Shown here piece by piece: positions 1 through 10,742 of a stretch of DNA of 64,000 nt. Within the stretch, counting starts at the first letter, position 1; each line of letters begins with the position of its first letter. The stretch is from Helichrysum umbraculigerum. Lineage: Eukaryota > Streptophyta > Magnoliopsida > Asterales > Asteraceae. Both the position numbers and the translations under genes were made by a program. The notes under the pieces are model-generated. The model had not been told where the DNA came from. It saw nothing but the letters and a program-made list of their open reading frames with translations, and searched no databases. The stretch lies in assembly GCA_949592205.1 (NCBI GenBank), contig CATIUR010000004.1, positions 99,006,837 to 99,070,836 of the forward strand, in the 5' to 3' direction.

Positions 1-1082
1 GACAGGAGAACGAAGTCTACTGAAGGACTTCAAGGAAGGTCTCAAGCAAAAAGGTTAACTTTGCAGGAGACAAATGAGGAGTAATTACGGGAAAAGGAAA
101 AGTTTCAAACGGAACTTTGACTCTTGAGGATGTGAACTATGTTGAAGAACTAACTCACAACCTAGTGAGTGTTTCCCAAGTCTGTGATAAAGGTCATCCA
201 GTTCATTTTAATGAAAAGGAGGCTTTCGTTCTGAAGCCAGGCTTCACAATTCCTGAAGAATGGATATTGATGAGGGTATCAAGGAAGAAGGACATCTATG
301 CTATCAACATGGGTGTTCCTAGCTCTTCAATGGTGTCTACATGTTTATTATCCAAGGCTTCTGAAACAGACGCTTTATTATGGCATAGGAGAATGGCACA
401 CCTGAACTTTAGAAAGATGAACTATATAACTAAGAATGGATTAGTTCTAGGTGTACCACAAAAATGTTTCGAGTCTGAAGATAAGTGTGTCCCTTGCATG
501 AAAGGAAAGCAGCACAAGAAACCACACAGATCTAAGACTGAAAACTCAATCTCCTAGCCATTTGAATTGCTACACATGGATCTCTTGGCCCTATAAGCAA
601 GAGAAGTCTAGGTGGCAAATGGTACTGTTTAGTTGTCACAGATGACTATTCTGGATTCTCATGGGTATTCTTTTTGGGATCTAAAGATGAAACTCTTGGA
701 ATTTTAATGGAGTTTTTTGATCTAATAGAGAATGTCTATAAGACAAGAGTTAAGCGTATTGGTATTGACAACGGAACAGAATTCAAGAATTCAACGTTAA
801 ATATCTATTGCTTAAGCAAAGGGATACAACATCAATTCAGTGCACCTTATGAACCTCAACAGAATGGTGTAGCTGATAGCAAAAATAGAACATTGATTGA
901 AGCTGCAAGAACAATGCTTGCTGATTCAAAGCTTCCGGTCATCTTTTGGGCAGAAGTAGTGAATATAGCATGTCATGTTCTAAATAGAGTACTTACGGTT
1001 AAAAAGCAGAAGAAGAATTGTTATGAGCTTTTGAACAATAAGAAACCTAACTTAAAAGGGTTTGAACCCTTTGGCGCTTCTT
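1..1082 (+). pseudogene. Ty1/copia pol fragment (pre-integrase and integrase core), decayed
   Basis: This is a remnant of a copia polyprotein, entering from the left edge of the window. The GAG-pre-integrase segment is readable at 117-557, with LWHRRMAHLNFRKM followed by a CVPCMKGKQ zinc-binding end. The integrase core follows at about 570-1080: HMDL, then TDDYSGFSW, then GIDNGTEF, then QQNGVADSKNRTL. Stops and frameshifts break the frame near 55-90, at 555 and near 590. The third catalytic acidic residue, normally Glu in the GVAERKNRT context, reads Asp, so the copy was probably dead before or after the frameshifts. Homology ends abruptly after EPFGA near 1080; the reverse transcriptase and RNase H that should follow are missing. 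Family assignment is firm. Boundaries are approximate. Confidence 0.85.
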
Positions 1083-1735
1083 TCAGCTTTTTCTCATTCC
1101 ACGAATCTATTTCTTCAACTTCTTCTTGTTGCTGCAACATTATTTAGTATCTTTTTTTATAAGTAATGTGATTCATTAAAGCTGAAATGTAAAATCATGC
1201 AAAATGTCGAATACTTACGAGCACTAAGTTGTTTAAGTTTTTTCGTAGTGTTTTTGACAGGTTTCGACGTTTCCGACCGATTTCCAGTTGATTTTGCTTC
1301 CATGTCAATCGATTTTGCTTCCGTTTCTTTCGATTTAGTGTTTTCCGATGTGTTGAATCGGTGTTATTTCTTTGATTTTAGGGTTTATGATGCAACAAAA
1401 TTCGCCCAAAAAGAGAGAGATTAGGTTGTTTGATTCTTGTGTGTGAAAGTGACGGTTTGTGGAGGGAGATGGGGAGAGTGAATTGATTCGACATTTTTTG
1501 CAGGGTTGCAGTGGAGAAATTACAATTTTTCCCGTGAATAGCTGCCTGTAAAGTTGCTTTTAATTACAAAAATACCACTACGTTTTTTTATAGCCATTGA
1601 TCTGATCTTGATTTGAAATGGACGGATCAGATTATTCTTCCAACACTTCTCTCATTTTTTTTCTTCCTTCCAAAACCTCACCCATACCAATTTAATACTT
1701 TTTTTTTGAAAAGGTTATCTTAATCTAAATCTTAA
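1083..1735. other. Unassigned AT-rich spacer, no gene recognised
   Basis: No conserved protein was recognised. A 75-codon open frame at 1197-1424 is serine/phenylalanine rich, shows no motif and is probably chance. The stretch has several T-rich runs and no recognisable LTR ends. Confidence 0.4.
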
Positions 1736-2054
1736 GACCACTCCAATCGTTTTTTCGTCACTTCTTTCTTCAGTTGTGCCACATCAGCACATCAAAAATC
1801 GACGAAAGACAGACACAAGGGTGCCAATGGTGGTTTCATCACTTCAATTTTTGGGCCTCACATTTACCAATATACCTATATTTACATACGCTAAACAAAA
1901 AATAATAATATATCAAATATAAGCTGTGACCCACTTTTTTCTCACCTCCTTTCGTCGGCTAGAGGAAGAAAGGAAGTGACGAAATGAACTGCATAAGCCG
2001 TGCCAGTGGTGTCTTAAAGGAAGAAAGGAAGTGACGAAACCGATGGAAGTGGTC
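1736..2054. mobile_element. MITE, PIF/Harbinger-like (TAA target duplication)
   Basis: The element is 319 bp with imperfect terminal inverted repeats of about 33 bp. The left end reads GACCACTCCAATCG and the right end is the complement of GACCACTTCCATCG; both continue with a TTTCGTCACTTC motif. The flanks are TAA at 1733-1735 and TAA at 2055-2057, the 3-bp duplication typical of Harbinger/Tourist elements. There is no coding capacity. Near its right end the GGAAGAAAGGAAGTGACGAA segment occurs twice (about 1963 and 2020), so the inverted repeat was partly duplicated. The superfamily is inferred from the duplication length only. Confidence 0.75.
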
Positions 2055-2097
2055 TAATAAGATATTTGAAAAGGATTTTAAGCCATTAGGAATGACT

Positions 2098-2161
2098 TGG
2101 AAACATAGAATTTCATAATGCTATTTTTTTTTTTGGAAACAAAGAATTTCATAATGCTATT
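2098..2161. repeat. Short direct repeat, two copies of about 27 bp
   Basis: GGAAACATAGAATTTCATAA at 2098 is repeated with one change at 2135 (AAACAAAG), each copy followed by TGCTATT and separated by a T run. It looks like a slippage or duplication scar. Confidence 0.7.
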
Positions 2162-2169
2162 AATTACAA

Positions 2170-2604
2170 TTGCTATTAATTACTACTGCAGATCTTCTGC
2201 AAGATGTTTCAACCGATCTTCATACCTTTACTACATCTAATAATATTGTAAGTGATTATTCAGTTCTTCCTGTTTTGGACAAGGTTGTTCTCGCAAATAA
2301 GAATGAAAATACATGTCAAGATAAGGAATGTGGTTCTTCTTGTGCAATTTTTCGAGAAAATGCAAAAAAGACAAGGATCGTGAATCTAAAGGGAAGACAA
2401 AATGATATTACCTTGGATGATGGGAGTTCTCATAAAACTCAAAAGAAAAAGAAAAATAATTCAAAAGGTGACAATTCTATCAAAGTTTCACAAGATGCAA
2501 ACCTCAAGTGTTTATATGATCTTCCAGAAAATGATAATCCTACTACACAAGTTTGTGTAAAACCTTCTAAAGCCGTAGGTAAACTTATTAATTTGAAGAA
2601 ATGA
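2170..2604 (+). CDS. Uncharacterised 144-codon open frame
   Basis: I do not recognise this protein. It is hydrophilic, with a lysine-rich patch (KTQKKKKNNSKGDNS near residues 90-105), a cysteine pair (CQDKECGSSC near 48-57), no signal peptide and no membrane segment. The first codons (MLLIT) are T/A-rich and may not be the true start. It lies directly upstream of a LINE-like tail on the same strand, so it may be a fragment carried by, or captured into, a non-LTR element. It could also be an exon of a decayed gene, or chance. Confidence 0.25.
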   Translation: MLLITTADLLQDVSTDLHTFTTSNNIVSDYSVLPVLDKVVLANKNENTCQDKECGSSCAIFRENAKKTRIVNLKGRQNDITLDDGSSHKTQKKKKNNSKGDNSIKVSQDANLKCLYDLPENDNPTTQVCVKPSKAVGKLINLKK

Positions 2605-2689
2605 GAAAATGAAATGTCTACGTTCGATGATTTTATTCAAGGTTTGAATCTTGCTGACAAATCCCCTTCTAAAACATGATTTGAGGTCA

Positions 2690-3043
2690 ATTAGGATATG
2701 GTATAAGTTTTGGGTTCTTTTTACACCGATATCATGTGATGTGTGATCAAATACCGTTGTTGGACTTCCTTGCTCCCAGTTCTTCACAAGTTTTTAGTCT
2801 AGTTTGTTATGGACATATGTAGCAGCCACGGAAGGTTTTGAAGAATGATGGATTTCATTTTTGTTTTATAGGTGATCTAGTTGGGTTTAGTTCTTCGAGT
2901 TTGGAATGTAGAAACTTATTCAGTTTTTAGGCCTATAGGTTCAGATATCTTGCTTTGTTTTGATGTTGTATCTCTCGGTCTCCGTCAACTTTTGTTGATG
3001 GAGATGTTTATTTTTAATATAATTCGTTGTTTCGCCAAAAAAA
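2690..3043 (+). mobile_element. Candidate LINE (L1-type) 3' end, 5'-truncated
   Basis: The last 100 bases carry the style of plant L1 3' ends: a CCGTCAACTTTTGTTGATGG stretch, then TTTTTAATATAATTCGTTG, ending in TTTCGCCAAAAAAAG at about 3043. No reverse transcriptase remains. The 5' limit is unclear and no target duplication was found, so the call rests on the tail alone. Confidence 0.4.
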
Positions 3044-3183
3044 GAGAGGGTGAAATATGAAATTAAACCCATATCATCATTACAGTACCATTAAATGAGT
3101 CTGACTGTTTTTCCTAACATTGTCCTTTTTCTCTTTTTCTGCGTCTTAAGGATTCATCTCATTAACTACATAACTTCTGGCGC
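3044..3183. other. Short unassigned spacer
   Basis: There is no gene and no repeat end that I can recognise. It sits between the LINE-like tail and the truncated left end of LTR H. Confidence 0.4.
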
Positions 3184-3565
3184 GACTAATCAGGTAATCA
3201 TTGCACAAAGTCATAATGAACGACCACTATATGCGTCGTTTTACAAAATACAAAAATTTCAATAAAAGTTTACGAACTCTTACAAAAGTTACAAGTTCGC
3301 ATTTTTAACCTGAGAGATTCTAGCACATATCTAATTTATACAAAATATAGAAATGCAGGAAAATCTCTTGATATTTGTATTTGCATGCGACTCGAGCTAT
3401 GGTATCCTGAACGTGCATACCTACTGCTGCTGAGAACCTGAGAATACATGCTAAATGGGTCAGCTATAAAGCTAGTGTGCTCACAGGTGTAAATGATAAA
3501 ATGTATGTATGAACCACAAGATTTTAAATGTTTGCAATCAAGAAAAAATAATGTGTATACTATTG

Positions 3566-6232
3566 TGAAACGCCCCAAATTCGTGAACATTTTTTTTTTA
3601 ATTCTTTATAATGTCCCATAACTTTATTTTATACATATAAACTCAACACATAAGTTAGGACATCTTTTTTGAGGCATGGTGAAGGAACATGGCCATGGCG
3701 TTTATATGACATGGTAATGGCATCGTGCTGATAGAAAGTGAGCCTACTGTTAAGGGACATGGCCATGGCGTTTATATGACATGTCCATGGCATGTCTGCT
3801 CAGCAACACTTGTAATTTTACGAAATTGAAAGACGCATAACTTTTTACTCGTTACGAGTTAGACCACCAAATTTTGCAGGCACCTCCAATATGCCAAAAT
3901 GAAACTTTCCTATTTCACACTTTTTTAAAATACGCGTTTATCGAGAAAACGGACGTATGACCAATTTTGGACCATTTTAGCCTATTTTGGTGAACAAGTC
4001 ATATCCCAATCCACTTGGTTTCTGACTTTAACCTTTTGCCAACATATTTCTACATACATTTGTGACGTGTAGGCATATTCATCAACATCATAAACCCACT
4101 CTACCCCGTTTTGACTCCTTTAACCCATTTAGGGTCCATTTGGACACTTTCACCAAAATTAACAACATACTCATTTTCAATATCAAACTTCAACTCCTTT
4201 TTAACAACATATCATAATCAGTGACTCGTGACTACTTAAAGGAACCAACATACAACTTTTAACACCTTGATCATAATTCCACCAAAATCATGATCAACAC
4301 CATACACATGAACACTTAACCATTTTTATCCCTTTACAACATAACCATTACCCAATTGGACACCATTACATTCATCTTTGACTTTGACAAGTCAAAGGTA
4401 CATTTTTCAACCACTTGATCACTTTACAGCTTAAATCATCAACATAACTTTAAATGTGTCTCTTTTTGGGCGATTTATACAAGTGATAAACATAACGATA
4501 ATTCAAAAGGAGAAAGAGCTTATCTAACCACATTGCAAGCTCCAATCCACGCTACCTCCTTTTAATCACATTTCATCCAATTGGTTCAACCGAACCAAGC
4601 ACCTACAACATAAAATCACTGAAGGGGTAAGCATAAAGCTTAGTGAGCATACAAGTAATTAAATGAATAATTCACATAACACTTCATATAACATTTAACA
4701 TTAATCCACTTATCTGCATAACTGAATAACTACTGAGTACATGTAGAGATTCCTTCATAAAACCCAAAGGATCCGTGGTCATAAAACTTCATATGCAAGG
4801 CACCAAATCACATGGATATGAATACCAAGCTCAACAGAAGTTAGTACCATCTTTGTAAGCATGAGTACCAACAACAACAGATCAACAGAAGTTAGTACTA
4901 GCTACATCAGCATAAGTACTAACAGCAATATTTCAACAGAAGTTAGTACTAGCTATATCAGTATAAGTACCAACAGCAACATAATCCACTTGATGGTGCA
5001 AACCTCTTGCTCGGAAGCAATCCGGTAATACACCATCATAGTATTCCACATATAGAAATAAAATAACACATAATCGTTATCCACTTAACCCCCGTATCAC
5101 TCACCTTTGCTTTGTAGACATTTAAGCAACATAATACTTGAACATAGATGGCACCAATCTTGATCACCTATCATACAACATATCAACATACAACATATTT
5201 AGCACTCCATAATCATCATAATCAACTAATCAACATAATTAACCCATCACCCTTATGGGTTAACCAAGTTTGACTCTTGATCAAACTATACATAACTCTT
5301 TCTACTTACATAATCATTTAACTTATTACTACTTATCATAATTCAACAATAACCAATCCAAGGTTATGAAGAATCATCATAAACATCATATTTACTCTCT
5401 TAGTTCATCATTCCATTCATTAAGCCATAACCATTTTCATGGTTTAGTCATTTGTATAATACTTCAATCACCATTAATCATCACCATAATCACTTTTAAC
5501 ATTTGATTACTTTAATCATGGCTTCATATTCTCATCTTATTAACATAATCATAATCATTATCATAAGCATAATTAATCTACATAATTAACTACATGATTC
5601 AATGTTTCAATTCTTCATAATCATGCTCTAACAACATTTATAAACATTAATTAAGGTGTATTAATACCCCAACATACTTATTTGATCAAAACCCACCTTG
5701 ATCATTAATCACATAACTCAATTAATCCACTTTTAGGTTGAATTAGTGTTACCAACAATCTTATTAACACTTATTAACACCTCTTCAACCAATTTCAAAC
5801 TTTAATTTTGGATTAAAACCATTAACCCATCAAAACTCACTTAAAACCCTTGAACATTAAGGTTCTAGGTTAAAATCAAAAGAGAATCATAATTACCTCA
5901 TGCTAGGAAAGATCAATCAATGATAAATTTCATATCTCTAGCTCCAATTTGATGTTTTCACATGATTTTGAATTTAGGGTTTAAGGATCGTACGTGTTTT
6001 CTTGATTCGTGAAGCTTCGGGGTGTTTGAGAAAATAATAAGAATGATACGTACATGTGTGTGTAGGAGTAGATATATATATGTATTAATTTACTCCCTGT
6101 GATTATCATTGTCTGGAACTTTAAAACCGACATACAATTATAATTATTTTATTTCACTTAAAGTAATAATAATTTAAAACAATTACTATTACTTTATTCA
6201 TTTTTAATACTTTTAGATTTTGGGATGTTACA
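3566..6232 (-). mobile_element. Solo LTR 'B' (2667 bp) inserted in H
   Basis: It starts TGAAACGCCCCAAATTCG and ends TTTGGGATGTTACA, with a perfect TATTG duplication at 3561-3565 and 6233-6237. There is no PBS, PPT or coding region, so it is a solo LTR left by recombination, or one long LTR only. Minus orientation is inferred from a TATA-rich tract near 6070 close to the right end. Much of 4200-5850 is rich in CATAATCA-like words with no open frame. It belongs to a different LTR family from the other copies in the window. Confidence 0.8.
4819..4977. repeat. Tandem repeat of about 50 bp, three copies, in LTR B
   Basis: AACAGAAGTTAGTAC recurs near 4828, 4882 and 4937, each time followed by CATCAGYATAAGTAC-like words and CAACAGCAA. 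Unit length is about 54 bp and the copies differ at a few bases. Confidence 0.7.
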
Positions 6233-6658
6233 TATTGCCATGAGCTCATAGTTCGAGCTTAACTGAGGTGTCGGGTCACAATCAAGTGCCACGATCGAGG
6301 GTGCCTCCTGCGAGTGCCTAATCAAACACTCGTATGAACAAATGATAATGCGTTCGTTTGACCAGTTAGTGCTTGCTAACCCGGACGGGGATTGTCAATC
6401 CCATATGGTACCATACACTAACATTCACGCTAAAACAATATTAACAAACTATGATGTGGAGGGCTTTCATGATTAGTAAAACAACTTATACAATCAGTAT
6501 ATCGAGTTTTGTACTTGTCTTCACATGTAAATAAAACAGAGCATGTATCCTCACCCCGAGGTAAAAACAGTAAAAAGCGGGGCTATGAGACTCACCTGAG
6601 TCTGATGTTTATGTGTTGCTACAAGTAACCTGCTGGCGTCCTAAACGTGCAAGGTTAT

Positions 6659-9600
6659 TGTAACAACCCCGAAATTAGGGCCAATTTAAAATTTTCCTAA
6701 TTACTTGTTTATTACTTGTATTTAATATGAAATAGGATTAAATACATTACTTACTATATATATATATATGGATGGAATATATGTATATATACGTGTATAC
6801 GATTCGTACAAATATCGTATAAAATTACAATCGTACAAACTTGCGTACACTGATAAAACAATTATTAAATAATGTGAAATTATTTAATTACTTTGATTGT
6901 TACTTTATATTATGTTTATAATATAACGGAAAACGTACGTTTTGATTAAAACGTTACCGAACTCTACGAAAACTCGATTAACCGACAAAACTAAACGAAG
7001 TTATATTTTATAACTTAGAATCAAGTATTTTATTTAAATACTCCAACAAAAATACCGGGGAACGACTCGTATTTTAAAACGTATATTAATCGCGTGAAAA
7101 ATCATTTTAAACGTTTAAACGACCGGGGAAACGAACACCGCACGGAGCGCAAACACGAGGGAACAACATTTGGTGAGATCCACACTTGGTGGACCCCACC
7201 AAAACCGGCCCAAAGGTGAGGGGCATTAAGCCTCACCTCTCTTCTCCACTTACACACACCACCATCACCATACTCTATCATTTCACTCCCATCTCCTCTC
7301 CTCTCTCTCTCTACTCAGTTCTCTCTCTCTCTAAAAACCTCCCAAAACCGCCACCATCATTCACCAAATAACACCACTAAATCACCTCGGATCGTGACAC
7401 GGTTTGGAGCAAAAACGATCACCACGCGAGCACGAACGTTTCTATCTTTTCGGTTTTGAAAACCGAGTCTTGTAAGTTAACCAAACTCTAAAACTCTTTT
7501 AAATACTTTTATTTACTTCTCTAGTTGATAATCTAGCTAGATAATGTCCAAATTATACGTTAAAACTCGTTTTTGGGAACTCGAAAACTTAAACCGAGAA
7601 CCACCACTGAAAACAGTCCACTTCCGGATTTTTTATAAATTCGTGTGTTCAAAATCAACGAAAACTTTCTAAATAAGAAATCTTCGTCTCTTCGTCGCCT
7701 ACGACTTTCATGAAGGGCGTTTTGCCCAGAAATACACCCATCTTCGGCTAATACTAGAACTTTGGACTTAGTTCTGTTTAGAACCAAATCTGACCACACT
7801 TCACTTTTATTTTTGTTTAAAATAGTAAACGGACATAAGAAAATACCATAAAATGCAGAAATGAACTTTAGATATATGAGAATATGTGTGATTTTTCGTT
7901 AGGCTTGAAATGGACTACAAATGGGTTAAATCGAGGGTTGGAACCGAGTCAAGAATCTGAAACAGGAAACCACTAAACTGAGATCAGTCCACTTCTCGAA
8001 TTTTTATAAAATCATACGTTTGAAACTAGCGAAAACATTCTAAACATAAAATCTTCGTCTTTTCGTCGGCTACAACTTTCGTGAAGAAGGTTTAGCCCAG
8101 AAACGCCCTCGTTTTGCTATAAAAATCAATTTACAAACATATATATTTTGTGTCAAAACTTTGGAAAAGATTAACTAAAAACCGACACCTCGAGGACCTC
8201 TAGAACCGAAAACTCAGTTGATAAAGTGAATATTAGCCATAATATGACTTAGGTAAAAGCCTCGGGTCAAGACTCGATCGTTTGACCTCAAAACGTCGCA
8301 TTTTGTGGCCAACGTCGCATTTAGCGACGTCGCGGCCTACGTCGCACAAAAATCTCAACGTCGCACTAGCGACGCAGCCTTTTACGTCGCATTAACTTGC
8401 GGACGTCGCACATAGCGACGTAGACTTTTACGTCGCAGACCGAACCTACGTCGCATTGATTTGCGAAGGTCGCATCATGCGACGTACCTCCCTACGTCGC
8501 ACCCTACGTCGCATGCTACGTCGCATAAAACAGAACCTTGAAAAGTCAGATTTTACTAAGTGTCGAACTTACTCTTGTACACTACACGGGATTACAATCG
8601 ATACAACTTACAAGTTCACCCACTAGTTACGTGCTGGATTACACGTTAACTGATACGAACTTACATACAAATACTTACGAGGTTTCACTCGTACCCTTTG
8701 GGGACAAAGCCCATTGGAACTTACGCAAACGATATACAATGTGATACGAAACAACAGTTATACACGTACGCTTTACAAAAGTATAACTACTACGAATACA
8801 TAATAATAATGGATGGAATTATTATTATACACCGATAACAAACGAACCGTACAAACTTTATACAAACTACAAACGATTTACAAACGTACAAACAAACTAA
8901 TGGACATTAACTAGTTTGGGAACAACTAGCATGGATACTTTACAAGTATTCCATTTACTTACTAAACCTTGCGCGTATTAGGACGCTAAGGGTTGCTAGT
9001 TCGGGATACTACTTGCTTACCTACTACTTTGTCTGCTAGGCTCAGGTGAGTCTTACAGCCCCTACTTTACTGTTTTATACTCAGGGGTGAGATGCATTAC
9101 TGTTTTACATGAACACACAAAACTTACTTGCTGCCATGATTTACTTACTGTACGAGATTAACGATACGCCAATTGCATGGGTTTACGACTAATCCAATGA
9201 AATCCTCCTGAACCATAGTTGTTAGTTATGTGATAAGCGCGAGTTTTAGTATATGGATCCATATGGGACTGACAATCCCCGCCCGGGGTAGCAAGCACTA
9301 CCACGAACCGTTCCTGTAGAAACGGGCGTTTCTTACTCGTTCCGTATGAATGTTTTGGATTACATTCATGAGGGGGTACCGATATTTACTGTACGTTAAG
9401 CATCAACTATGGGGGCTCATGGCGATTGTATCAAACGGTTGTATATCCTACAACCACCCACTTATTAAAACTTAAGTAATTGATGAGCATAACCTGTGAT
9501 CATTACTTGCTGGCTAGCTATGATTTACAAATACTACATGTGTGTTCAAACTGTTTACTTACTTACAAACCTGTGAGATTCACCAACCTTTTTGGTTGAC

Positions 9601-9912
9601 CGTTTTAGTAATGCTTCTCAGGTACACAGCATCAGTAGGGATGCCCAGCAGGATAAGCTTACTTAGCTCGAGTCGCATGCATTACAAGCTTGGAGATTTT
9701 ACTGCATTACTTTTGTACTTACTGTTATGTACTAGAATCTCTAGGAATTTACTTAAACTCGAGCTTGTATTTTGAAACTACTTATGTATTAATGTAATAA
9801 CTTTTCGAACGTCTCATTTAGAGTCGTTCACTGTATCCTTTGTGCTTGTGATTATTGATTAGTAACACCCAAAACATCGCTTCCGCAAACTGTTAAATTT
9901 GGGGGTGTTACA
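6659..9912 (+). repeat. Element 1, 5' LTR
   Basis: It runs from TGTAACAACCCCGAAATTAG to GGGGGTGTTACA. In sense order it holds a TATA-rich tract at 6748-6790, an AACGACCGGGGAAACGAACA block at 7120, a CT-rich leader at 7240-7335, a donor-like TTGTAAGTTAA at 7470, an ACGTCGCA array at 8283-8528, a donor-like CAGGTGAGTC at 9046 and an acceptor-like TTCTCAGGTAC at 9609. None of the small ORFs inside looks coding. Confidence 0.9.
8283..8528 (+). repeat. ACGTCGCA / TGCGACGT short-repeat array in element 1 5' LTR
   Basis: About 15 ACGTCGCA-type words occur in both orientations, with spacers of 5-20 bases. The pairs (ACGTCGCA...TAGCGACGT) can fold into small hairpins and carry many CpG sites. An identical array lies in the 3' LTR at 14508-14753. 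Confidence 0.85.
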
Positions 9913-9915
9913 GAT

Positions 9916-9928
9916 TGGTATCAGAGCC
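9916..9928 (+). promoter_or_regulatory. Element 1 primer-binding site (initiator tRNA-Met type)
   Basis: TGGTATCAGAGCC lies three bases after the LTR end (GAT spacer). It matches the usual plant PBS complementary to the 3' end of initiator tRNA-Met. Confidence 0.9.
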
Positions 9929-10030
9929 TAAGGTTATAGTGAACTAGGTTGCATTTAGTGGGCCTAGACTATGACCGTTAGGCAGTATTCCTCATTAAGT
10001 ATAACTGGTTCAGGAATTACAGCATACAAG

Positions 10031-10069
10031 TTTAATTTAACATAGCCTGATCAACTATGTACAATTAAA
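10031..10069 (+). other. DIS-like leader hairpin with palindromic loop (element 1)
   Basis: TTTAATT pairs with AATTAAA (outer 7 bp). A 2x2 internal loop follows, then ACATAG pairs with CTATGT (inner 6 bp). The 9-base loop is CCTGATCAA, which contains the self-complementary hexamer TGATCA. It lies about 100 bases after the PBS, where retroviral dimer-initiation hairpins lie. The same fold occurs at 27810, 36618 and 52435. Confidence 0.6.
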
Positions 10070-10742
10070 TGAAGATGATGTAAGTTCTGAAAGGGGTTAT
10101 GTTGAACAGGAATGCAATAGCTGACTCTGACCTCGAGAGAACCGGGACTTTTACTTGATTGTGCTAGACACGAACTAGGCAGTTATATGATATATATATA
10201 TATACATAGGCCTCTTTCCCCGATACAATACTCTCTCTCGACTACCGTGAAAATTATTTTTCAACTTACATTAACCAAACGACAACTCGATTCTCGTCAT
10301 TCTATTTTATTCAACTTTTACGAATTCATACGTCTGAAGACTTCCACATCATTATAACTGACAACCCTAGCTAATCGAATATCCTTTGATATGAAGATCG
10401 GGATTCTGTTTTATTCGCTAACCCTACTTAATTCGACGTTTATAACGTTTTACGACGTACCCACCGTACTGTTAGATGTATCCTAATAAAATCATTTTCA
10501 ACTCAAGTCTCCTTCAGACTTCAAAACTGTTCAACCAATTTTTACTATCAAAATTATTACTCAATTTCTTACAAAATGTTTTATAAAATTCTCAAAATTT
10601 CAAAACTGTATAAACTTAATTATAATTCGCAATTTTGAACAAATTTCAAACTTTGATGAAATTCCTTTGTACTTACTAAATCATCACAACCATAATTCTT
10701 GTTCAAACCTTCACATGTTCTTTATTTATTGTTTCAAGGAAC

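Noticed and set aside
2170..2604. ORF 2170-2604 as a LINE ORF1 protein
   Set aside because: No RRM, zinc knuckle or endonuclease sequence is visible. The position next to a LINE-like tail alone is not enough, so it is listed as uncharacterised.
3566..6232. Equal length (2667 bp) of solo LTRs B and C as evidence of one family
   Set aside because: Their sequences differ from the first bases after the termini, and the arrays and landmarks are different. The equal length is coincidence.
7186..7371. Small ORFs repeated in LTR pairs (for example 7186/13411, 7560/13785, 8538/14763, 30507/38412, 45470/53680)
   Set aside because: They are identical only because the two LTRs are identical. They show no domain, fall on both strands and differ between LTR families.
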